Below are positions 6,581-12,862 of a DNA stretch of 18,391 nucleotides, in pieces. Each line of letters begins with the position of its first letter. The stretch's first letter is position 1. The notes under the pieces were generated by a model. The model searched no databases. It was given only the letters and a program-made list of their open reading frames with translations, and was not told the origin of the DNA. This stretch comes from Archaeoglobales archaeon (GTDB lineage: Archaea > Halobacteriota > Archaeoglobi > Archaeoglobales > Archaeoglobaceae). Where the stretch lies: contig QMZD01000008.1 in NCBI GenBank assembly GCA_003662985.1, forward strand, positions 1-18,391. Reading direction: 5' to 3'. The position numbers and the translations under genes are program-made.

Positions 6581-7351
6581 ATGATTGTAGCTGGAATAGA
6601 TGCAGGATCAAAATTTACGAAGGTAGTCCTAGTAAACGAAAACAAAGAGATTATCGGAACTTCAAACGTAAGAACGGGTATTGACCACCACAAGACCGTT
6701 GAAGAGGCTCTAGAAGAGGCTTTAAAAGCCGCAGGTATTTCCAGAGACGAAGTCGATAAATTCATCGCAACTGGGTTTGGAAAAATTTCAGTTCCATTTG
6801 CAGACAGTGAACTAACACAAGTTGTTGCCGCTGGGAAAGGAACCTATTTCGTCTGGCCAAAAGTAAAAACAGTTATAGAAGTTGGTGCAGAAGAATCAAG
6901 AGCGGTTAAAGTTGATGAAAATGGAAACATCAAAGACTTCGCTCTAGCAGACAAATGCGCAGCCGGAACCGGATCATTCGTAGACGCGATGGTGAGATAC
7001 TTAGAGGTTCCCTTGGAGGAATTTGGAAGAATGTCTCTTGAAGCTAAAGGGAACATTCCGATGAATGCTCAATGCGTTATTTTCGCTGAGTCTGAAGTTG
7101 TTTCCCTTTTGCACAACAATGTGCCAAAACCGGAAATTTCCAGGGCTATCCATGACGCAATAGCCGACAGGGTTGCATCCATAGCTAGAAGAGTTGGAAT
7201 AGAAGACGATGTCGTTGTGATAGGTGGACTTGCCAATGATGTCGGTTTCGTTGATTCCCTAAAGAGAGAGCTAGGAACAGAAGTCCATGTACCGGACAAA
7301 ATCGCTCCAGAGCTCGTTCCAGCACTAGGAGCAGCACTTTCTGGTTTATGA
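6581..7351 (+). CDS. bzdP: Benzoyl-CoA reductase ATPase subunit, BcrD-like (BzdP type)
   Basis: A 256-residue member of the BcrAD/BadFG ASKHA ATPase family, which drives electrons from ferredoxin into the reductase by ATP hydrolysis. Visible are the phosphate-1 loop GIDAGSKFTKVV (5-16), the cluster cysteine C126 in KCAAGTGSF, C165 in AQCVIFAESEV, and GGLAND (215-220). C126 and C165 match the cysteines that bridge one [4Fe-4S] between two ATPase subunits. The usual phosphate-2 motif D(I/M)GGQD is altered to EVGAEES (100-106), as also happens in the BcrD branch. This argues for the BcrD/BzdP role rather than BcrA. I chose ATG 6581 because GGGGGTG lies 7 bases upstream and the protein then begins right at the first strand. 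A start at 6539 would lie inside bzdO. The stop is 16 bases before the bzdQ start. Confidence 0.82.
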   Translation: MIVAGIDAGSKFTKVVLVNENKEIIGTSNVRTGIDHHKTVEEALEEALKAAGISRDEVDKFIATGFGKISVPFADSELTQVVAAGKGTYFVWPKVKTVIEVGAEESRAVKVDENGNIKDFALADKCAAGTGSFVDAMVRYLEVPLEEFGRMSLEAKGNIPMNAQCVIFAESEVVSLLHNNVPKPEISRAIHDAIADRVASIARRVGIEDDVVVIGGLANDVGFVDSLKRELGTEVHVPDKIAPELVPALGAALSGL

Positions 7352-7367
7352 TTAGGAGGTGAAGTTA

Positions 7368-8261
7368 ATGGAGGCGATTCAGGAAAGTGAATATTGGAAG
7401 TGGCCGGAGACGGTTTGGGTAGACGAGAGCAAAAACTGGAAAGAGGCAGAAGTAATTAGCTGTGGCATCGATTTGGGTTCAGTAAGCTCACAAGCAGTTA
7501 TAATGCTCGATGGAGAGCTCTACGCCTATTCCAATCTAAGAACTGGATCGAGTAGTGCCGCAAGTTCAGAAAAAGCACTTGGATCGATCCTAGAGAAAAT
7601 CGGTGACATGAAAAGGGAAGACATACATTATATCGTGGGGACTGGGTATGGCAGAGTTAGCATTCCCTTTGCCAACAAAACGATAACTGAGATAGCATGC
7701 CACGGAAGGGGAGCAAACTACATCTATGGTCCAAGCGTTAGAACTGTTCTTGATATGGGGGGGCAGGATCTAAAGGCAATCAAAGTTGATGAGAGGGGAA
7801 AAGTTGTAAACTTCCTGATGAACGACAAATGTGCTGCAGGAACCGGAAGGGGTATCGAAGTAGTAGCGGACTTGCTATCAATCCCAGTAACAGAAGTGGG
7901 TCCCATGTCCCTTGAAGTTTACCCAGACGATGAACCTGAGCCAGTCAGCACAACTTGCATAGTGTTTGGGAAATCAGAAATTCTCGGTTTGATGAGAAAA
8001 GGGTGGCCCACGAACAGAATACTCGCTGCATTTTTCAGAGCTGTAGCTACAAGGGTTGTAGAATTGTTAGAAAGAGTGGGTGTTGAACCAGAGTTTGCAA
8101 TTACGGGAGGGATTTCCAAAAATCCAGGTGTGGTCACGAGAGTGCAAGACATGTTAGGTATGAAAGCACTTGAGACCGAATACGATCCTCAAATCGCTGG
8201 AGCCATAGGTGCCGCTCTATTTGCAAAGGCTCTCTACGAAAAACAGACTGGCAAAAGGTGA
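7368..8261 (+). CDS. bzdQ: Benzoyl-CoA reductase ATPase subunit, BcrA-like (BzdQ type)
   Basis: A 297-residue BcrAD/BadFG-family ATPase paired with BzdP. It has canonical nucleotide motifs: phosphate-1 CGIDLGSVSSQAV (32-44), phosphate-2 DMGGQDLKAI (129-138), cluster cysteine C155 in KCAAGTGRG, C197 in TTCIVFGKSE, and the adenosine motif TGGISKNPGV (246-255). The unaltered phosphate-2 motif makes this the BcrA/BzdQ-like subunit. The heterodimer shares one [4Fe-4S] cluster and couples hydrolysis of ATP to electron transfer to BzdNO. An N-terminal extension of about 28 residues, rich in Trp, Glu and Lys, precedes the fold. ATG 7368 has GGAGGTGA (7355-7362) 5 bases upstream and is preferred to GTG 7359, which overlaps that site. 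The electron-activation pair of Ferroglobus placidus is the known archaeal precedent. Confidence 0.83.
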   Translation: MEAIQESEYWKWPETVWVDESKNWKEAEVISCGIDLGSVSSQAVIMLDGELYAYSNLRTGSSSAASSEKALGSILEKIGDMKREDIHYIVGTGYGRVSIPFANKTITEIACHGRGANYIYGPSVRTVLDMGGQDLKAIKVDERGKVVNFLMNDKCAAGTGRGIEVVADLLSIPVTEVGPMSLEVYPDDEPEPVSTTCIVFGKSEILGLMRKGWPTNRILAAFFRAVATRVVELLERVGVEPEFAITGGISKNPGVVTRVQDMLGMKALETEYDPQIAGAIGAALFAKALYEKQTGKR

Positions 8262-8264
8262 ACC

Positions 8265-8285
8265 CCTCTATTTTTTTTGAGGTGA
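8265..8285 (+). promoter_or_regulatory. Ribosome site of the NuoE-like gene in a possible small hairpin
   Basis: CCTC (8265-8268) can pair with GAGG (8279-8282) across a T-rich 10-base loop. GAGG is the core of the Shine-Dalgarno sequence GAGGTGA for the TTG start at 8290. The stem is only four pairs, so this may be chance, but the T8 tract here could also thin out transcripts between bzdQ and the redox genes. Confidence 0.25.
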
Positions 8286-8289
8286 TTTT

Positions 8290-8736
8290 TTGATTGAAAT
8301 CGTTAGTAAAATTTTAGAGAATTACAAAGATGACGGAAGCCTCATCAAAATCCTTCAACAAATTCAGAATGACCTTGGTTATGTTCCAAAAGAGGCAGTC
8401 GATGAAGTTTCAAGGAAAACGGGAGTTTCTCCCTCCCAAATCTATGGTATACTGACCTTTTACTCTCAATTTCGCTTAACTCCCCCTGGAAAACACACGC
8501 TGAAGGTATGTCTTGGTACGGCATGCCACATAATGGGAGGACACGAGATCTTTGAACATTTAAAGAGGAAATTCAAGATTATGGACAACGAAACAACCGA
8601 AGATAGATTGTTTACACTTACCAAAGTCAGATGTTTGGGCTGCTGTGGTATGGCTCCCGTTATCATGGTTGATGATAAGATCTATGGGAGAATGGATATT
8701 TCGAAAACCGAGAGGTTAATAGATGATCTTAGGTGA
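8290..8736 (+). CDS. NuoE-like [2Fe-2S] thioredoxin-fold subunit of an NAD(P)H-linked redox complex
   Basis: The 148-residue protein matches the 24-kDa subunit family (NuoE, HymA, HoxE, BamG). An N-terminal helical bundle (1-65) includes the signature SQIYGILTFYSQF. The thioredoxin-like domain carries the four cluster ligands C74 and C79 (CLGTACH, C-x4-C) and C115 and C119 (CLGCCG, C-x3-C). All four ligands are present. It normally docks on the NuoF subunit and either relays electrons or holds an off-path cluster. The start is TTG at 8290, after GAGGTGA. No ATG fits better, and the protein begins at the expected family position. NuoF- and NuoG-like genes follow, so the three should form one cytoplasmic complex. 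Which nicotinamide it uses cannot be read from this subunit. Confidence 0.9.
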   Translation: MIEIVSKILENYKDDGSLIKILQQIQNDLGYVPKEAVDEVSRKTGVSPSQIYGILTFYSQFRLTPPGKHTLKVCLGTACHIMGGHEIFEHLKRKFKIMDNETTEDRLFTLTKVRCLGCCGMAPVIMVDDKIYGRMDISKTERLIDDLR

Positions 8737-8748
8737 GTATGTAGTTTG

Positions 8749-8776
8749 GTAGATGTATTTCTAGTATAGCATCTAC
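8749..8776 (+). repeat. 7-bp inverted repeat between the NuoE-like and NuoF-like genes
   Basis: GTAGATG (8749-8755) and CATCTAC (8770-8776) are exact inverted arms separated by 14 AT-rich bases. They sit in the 75-base spacer, the longest gap inside this operon, 36 bases before the NuoF-like start. This could be an mRNA stem-loop that tunes expression, an operator, or chance. No clear TATA box lies beside it. Confidence 0.3.
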
Positions 8777-8811
8777 AAAATACAAAACATAACATCCGTA
8801 GGGGTGTTTCC

Positions 8812-10572
8812 ATGCCAGATGTAAAGATTATGGTTTGTCATGGAACAAGCGGTTTGTCCGCTGGGGCCTCAGAAGTTTATAAGAAGTTTGAAGAGGAGTT
8901 AGGTAGGCAAGGCTTATTGGATTCGTGTGAACTGATAAAAACGGGAGATAGGGGTTACTTCAGGGATGTTCTGGTAGATATAATCCATCCTAATACAGGA
9001 AGGATTACCTACCAAAATGTCAAGCCTGAGATCGTGCCAGAACTCGTTGAGAAACATGTTAAAAACGGTGAGATCGTAAAGAAACATTCTGCAGGGAAGG
9101 CCTACCAAGATTTTTTTGCTGGACAGAAAAGAATCGTTTTGAGAAGATGTGGTGAGATCGATCCTGAAAACATAGAATCTTACCTTGAAGATGATGGATA
9201 CAAAGCTTTAGAGAAAGCTCTTACCCAAATGAAACCTGAAGAGGTTATTGAAGAGATTAAAAAATCTGGTTTGAGAGGTAGAGGTGGTGCTGGCTTTCCC
9301 ACAGGTATCAAGTGGGAATTATGCAGGACCCAAGAAACCCAGCCCAAGTACGTGATTTGCAATGCCGATGAAGGAGATCCGGGAGCATTCATGGATAGAA
9401 GTGTTTTGGAGGGAGATCCTCATGCAGTTCTGGAGGGAATGGCGATAGCTGGATACGCGATCGGTTCAAATGAGGGATACATATACTGCAGAGCTGAGTA
9501 TCCCTTGGCGATTAAAAGATTGAAAATTGCCATTTCTCAGGCTAAAGAAAGGGGATTCATAGGTGAGGACATTTTTGGAGCTGGGTTTTCATTCGATATC
9601 AAACTGGTTGAGGGAGCTGGAGCCTTCGTTTGTGGTGAGGAAACTGCTTTGATTGCATCGATCGAGGGAAAGCGGGGAATGCCAAAACCCAGACCTCCAT
9701 ATCCAGCTCAAAAAGGACTTTGGGGAAAACCGACGATAATAAACAATGTCGAAACCTTGGCCAACGTGCCTACGATCATTCTGAGAGGTGGAGATTGGTA
9801 TGCTTCCATTGGAACCGAAAAAAGTAAAGGTACAAAGGTCTTCGCGCTGGCCGGAAAGGTAAAAAATACAGGCTTGGTTGAGGTTCCACTGGGTACGACA
9901 ATTAGGGAACTTCTTTATGGCCCAGGAGGTGGACCTGCGAAGAAGATGAGGAAAATAAAAGCTATCCAAATTGGAGGTCCTTCGGGTGGTTGTATACCCG
10001 AAAAACTTTTTGATACTCCAATAGATTTTGATTCTCTTGTTGAAGCTGGAGCTATTATGGGTTCAGGTGGGCTCATAGTACTCGATGATTCCACGTGTAT
10101 GGTAGACCTTGCCAGATTTTTCTTGAGTTTTACCAGCGATGAATCATGCGGGAAATGCTTTCCATGCAGATTGGGATTAAAAAAGATGCTTGAAATTCTG
10201 AACAAGATCGTAAGTGGAAACGGTGAGCTAAAAGATATAGAGAGGCTCGAAAACCTAGCAAAAAGCATAATGGATACGGCTCTATGTGGTTTGGGCAAAA
10301 CAGCCCCAAATCCCGTTTTAACAACCCTGAAGTATTTCAGGGAGGAATACGAAGCCCACATACTGGAGAAAAGATGTCCTGCAAACCAATGCGTTGCTCT
10401 GCTGAAATTTGAGGTTAACGAAGAGAGGTGCACAAAATGTGGTAGGTGCGCTAAAGTCTGTCCTGAAAATGCTATAATTTGGGAGAAGGGAGAATATGCC
10501 AAAATAGTCAAGGAGAAGTGTATAAAGTGTAAGGCTTGCATAGAGGCTTGCGATTTTATGGCCATTGAGTAG
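8812..10572 (+). CDS. NuoF-like flavoprotein (FMN, NAD(P)H site) with C-terminal 2[4Fe-4S] ferredoxin domain and degenerate N-terminal domain
   Basis: The 586-residue protein has the HymB/BamH layout. Residues 1-95 are a thioredoxin-like domain. Residues 110-440 form the FMN/NADH-binding NuoF core, with GRGGAGFPTGIKWE (156-169), CNADEGDPGAFMDR (183-196) and CGEETALIASIEG (274-286), followed by an SLBB segment (about 341-385). The N3-type [4Fe-4S] has ligands C446, C449, C452 (SCGKCFPCR) and C492. Two ferredoxin clusters are at C540/543/546/550 and C570/573/576/580. It should oxidise NAD(P)H or reduce NAD(P)+ and pass electrons to the NuoG-like subunit. In the N-terminal domain only C9 remains of the expected four [2Fe-2S] ligands: the TGCxGxC motif reads TGDRGYF. 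ATG 8812 follows GGGGTG by 5 bases. The start of the next gene lies 17 bases after the stop. Confidence 0.92.
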   Translation: MPDVKIMVCHGTSGLSAGASEVYKKFEEELGRQGLLDSCELIKTGDRGYFRDVLVDIIHPNTGRITYQNVKPEIVPELVEKHVKNGEIVKKHSAGKAYQDFFAGQKRIVLRRCGEIDPENIESYLEDDGYKALEKALTQMKPEEVIEEIKKSGLRGRGGAGFPTGIKWELCRTQETQPKYVICNADEGDPGAFMDRSVLEGDPHAVLEGMAIAGYAIGSNEGYIYCRAEYPLAIKRLKIAISQAKERGFIGEDIFGAGFSFDIKLVEGAGAFVCGEETALIASIEGKRGMPKPRPPYPAQKGLWGKPTIINNVETLANVPTIILRGGDWYASIGTEKSKGTKVFALAGKVKNTGLVEVPLGTTIRELLYGPGGGPAKKMRKIKAIQIGGPSGGCIPEKLFDTPIDFDSLVEAGAIMGSGGLIVLDDSTCMVDLARFFLSFTSDESCGKCFPCRLGLKKMLEILNKIVSGNGELKDIERLENLAKSIMDTALCGLGKTAPNPVLTTLKYFREEYEAHILEKRCPANQCVALLKFEVNEERCTKCGRCAKVCPENAIIWEKGEYAKIVKEKCIKCKACIEACDFMAIE

Positions 10573-10589
10573 GGTTTTTAGGTGATTGT

Positions 10590-12818
10590 ATGATTTCTCT
10601 CAAAATTAACGGTATAGAAGTAAAAGTTGAGGAGGGTTCAACCGTTCTAGATGCAATAAGAGCTGCAGGAATCTACATACCAACCCTCTGCTACCATCCT
10701 AACCTCCCCTCTCATGGTGCTTGCAGATTGTGTATAGTCGAAATTGAGGGTGTTAAAGGATTTCCAACTTCCTGCACAACTCCTGCGGAAGATGGAATGG
10801 TTGTATATACTGAGACGGAAAGATTAAAGGAGCTAAGAAAGGAGATTCTTTCGCTGATGCTCGAACAACACCCCCACGAATGCATAATCTGCCCCCAGAG
10901 GGAAGGTTGCAGCAGAACTCAATGCTCCTCAAATGTGCCAGAAAATGAAAGATGTTGCCCAATATTCGACGTATGCGAATTCAGAAAGGTTGTAGAATAT
11001 GTTGGAATCAAAGAAGGCACACCAAAATACATTCCCAGAAAAATCCCACAGATTGAGGAGCCTTTCTTCATCCGTGATCCAGAACTTTGCATAGTTTGTG
11101 GGAGATGTGTTAGAGTATGTCAGGATGTGATTGGTGCTTCCGTTCTCGAGTTCGTTTACAAGAGTTCAGATATCACAGTCTCCACCGCCTATAATCTACC
11201 CCTTGCCGAGGTTGGCTGCAGATTCGATGGTTGTTGTGTTGAAGTTTGTCCAACGGGGGCTCTCAGAGATAAGACGAGGAGATGGGATGCTCCACCATGC
11301 AATGCCTCCTGCCCCTTAGGCTACATACCCTCCAAAATGGTCAATTTAACGTCAAAAGGAGAATTCAAGAAAGGTGCAGAAATTCTTACCACCGCTCTTG
11401 CAAGAATAGTCAGCTACATTTGCCAAGCCCCCTGTGAGAAGGACTGTAGGAGAGGTGTGTTGAACGAACCGATTTCAATAAGAGCCATTGAGAGATTCTT
11501 GCTTGACAACTATAGAACTGATTTGCCGAGTAAAATGCCTGATAAGGGTAAAAAAGTTGCAGTAGTGGGTTCTGGGCCTGCAGGTCTCTCAGCTGCCTAC
11601 TGGCTAGCACTTTTGGGGTATTCAGTTACCGTTTTTGAGGCTAACTCTGAGATCGGAGGAGGGCTAAGATTTATTCCAGAGTTCAAACTCCCCCGAAGCA
11701 TTGTCAAAGAGGAAATAGAGAAAATAGCTACGTTGGGAGTTGAATTCAAAACAAATGTACGGATAGATAACCTTGATAACCTCAAAGAATACGATGCGAT
11801 TCTTTTGACCATCGGGAGGCAGAAAAGCGAAGACATAGATCTAAGAACAATAATATCTGAGGCCATTTCTGGTAAAAAGCTGGAGTTCAAGAGGGTAGCT
11901 CTAATTGGAGGAGTGATGAGTCTTGATACAGCGAGAACATTGGTTAGACTTGGAGTAGAGGCAATTCTCATCACGGATAGATCCAATTTACATCTGGACG
12001 AATTGGAGGAGGCGGAAAGCGAGGGTGTAAAAATCTATGAGGGCGAGGCAAAAATCAATGAGGTTGAAGGGGGTTACGAGGTTTTGGTGAATGGAAAAAG
12101 AATTTTGGTGGATAAAGTTGTTTCCGAAAAATATCTGGTGGATGAAGAATTTGGTCTGAAAGTTAAAGATGGTTTGCTGGTAACTAAACAGAATCTAGAG
12201 ACTTATAGGAAAGGAGTATTCGCTGCAGGCTCTGCAATACTCGAGGGTTTCTCTGTAGCCAGATCAATTGCGACAGCAAGAAAGGCCGTTGAGGAGATCG
12301 ACAGATACCTTGGTGGGGATGGTTTTACCGAACATTATCCCTCCGAGGATGAATCAGACTTCTGGCTTGGAAGGATCGAGAACTTCGCAAAGTTGCAGAG
12401 AGTAAGGATGCCAGTCTCAAAGAGGAAAGATTTTGAATTAGTTGAGTTAGGATATGGGGAAAAAGAAGCTAGGAGCGAGGCTGTGAGGTGTCTCCGATGT
12501 GACCTTAGGCTGAAGCTTGAGTCGCCACCTTTACCACCTGAAGAATTCATAGAACTGACAGTAGAGAACATAGCCTCTGTTCCTGAGACTGAAGGTGTTA
12601 TCAGGCTTTTAGATGAGGAGAAGAACATAATATTCATAAAAGGTACCGAAGACATCAAATCCCTACTAGAAGAATACTTACAAGATCCGGAAGCTAAATA
12701 TTTTACTTATGAGGAAGATAAGATGTTCACGAAAAGAGAAAGCGAGCTGATTCAAGAATTCCTACAAAAACATGGCAGAATGCCGAAATACAACGATGAG
12801 CTCGAAGATCTTTTTTAA
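10590..12818 (+). CDS. NuoG N-terminal iron-sulfur module fused to a GltD/NfnB-like flavoprotein with an extra C-terminal domain
   Basis: The 742-residue protein is multidomain. Residues 1-75 are a [2Fe-2S] ferredoxin domain (C34, C45, C48, C62). Residues 90-110 hold the NuoG His-Cys cluster (H94, C98, C101, C107). Residues 165-222 hold two [4Fe-4S] sites: C167/170/173/177, then C210, D213, C216, C220. Residues 235-310 are the iron-sulfur helical domain of GltD-type proteins (C237, C241, C278, C282, C286). Residues 320-575 are an FAD/NAD(P) two-dinucleotide domain (GSGPAGLSAAY at 327-337, GGVMSLDTA at 440-448), about 60 residues shorter than typical GltD. RCLRC is at 633-637. The last 80 residues form a separate domain (see findings). 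The closest known layouts are Stn/Nfn-type transhydrogenases and the BzdV group of benzoate clusters. It probably links the NuoEF module to ferredoxin for benzoyl-CoA reductase; bifurcation is hypothesis. Confidence 0.87.
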   Translation: MISLKINGIEVKVEEGSTVLDAIRAAGIYIPTLCYHPNLPSHGACRLCIVEIEGVKGFPTSCTTPAEDGMVVYTETERLKELRKEILSLMLEQHPHECIICPQREGCSRTQCSSNVPENERCCPIFDVCEFRKVVEYVGIKEGTPKYIPRKIPQIEEPFFIRDPELCIVCGRCVRVCQDVIGASVLEFVYKSSDITVSTAYNLPLAEVGCRFDGCCVEVCPTGALRDKTRRWDAPPCNASCPLGYIPSKMVNLTSKGEFKKGAEILTTALARIVSYICQAPCEKDCRRGVLNEPISIRAIERFLLDNYRTDLPSKMPDKGKKVAVVGSGPAGLSAAYWLALLGYSVTVFEANSEIGGGLRFIPEFKLPRSIVKEEIEKIATLGVEFKTNVRIDNLDNLKEYDAILLTIGRQKSEDIDLRTIISEAISGKKLEFKRVALIGGVMSLDTARTLVRLGVEAILITDRSNLHLDELEEAESEGVKIYEGEAKINEVEGGYEVLVNGKRILVDKVVSEKYLVDEEFGLKVKDGLLVTKQNLETYRKGVFAAGSAILEGFSVARSIATARKAVEEIDRYLGGDGFTEHYPSEDESDFWLGRIENFAKLQRVRMPVSKRKDFELVELGYGEKEARSEAVRCLRCDLRLKLESPPLPPEEFIELTVENIASVPETEGVIRLLDEEKNIIFIKGTEDIKSLLEEYLQDPEAKYFTYEEDKMFTKRESELIQEFLQKHGRMPKYNDELEDLF

Positions 12819-12850
12819 TTAATTTTTTATTGTAATAAAAATTTAGAATA
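12811..12850. terminator. Bidirectional AT-rich terminator between converging operons
   Basis: The near-perfect inverted repeat AATTTTTTATT (12821-12831) and AATAAAAATTT (12834-12844) lies between the NuoG/GltD stop (12818) and the qmoC stop (12863). Each strand presents a T-rich tract after its own gene, which is how archaeal transcription usually ends. It should serve both convergent transcripts. Confidence 0.6.
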
Positions 12851-12862
12851 ATATCTTTATTT

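Noticed and set aside
4035..8261. 2-hydroxyglutaryl-CoA or phenyllactyl-CoA dehydratase instead of benzoyl-CoA reductase
   Set aside because: Those systems use one homodimeric activator. Here two distinct ATPase subunits follow two HgdB-type subunits in the bzdNOPQ order, next to a redox complex.
9915..10565. 216-codon minus-strand open frame inside the NuoF-like gene
   Set aside because: The plus-strand frame has complete flavin and cluster motifs throughout. The antisense frame has no motif and no ribosome site.
11131..11319. Plus-strand 62-codon open frame inside the NuoG/GltD gene
   Set aside because: It is in another frame over conserved cluster-binding codons and has no features of its own.
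8290..12818. [FeFe]- or [NiFe]-hydrogenase, or formate dehydrogenase
   Set aside because: The NuoG-like protein continues into a GltD-type flavoprotein rather than an H-cluster or molybdopterin domain, and no hydrogenase large-subunit motif is present.
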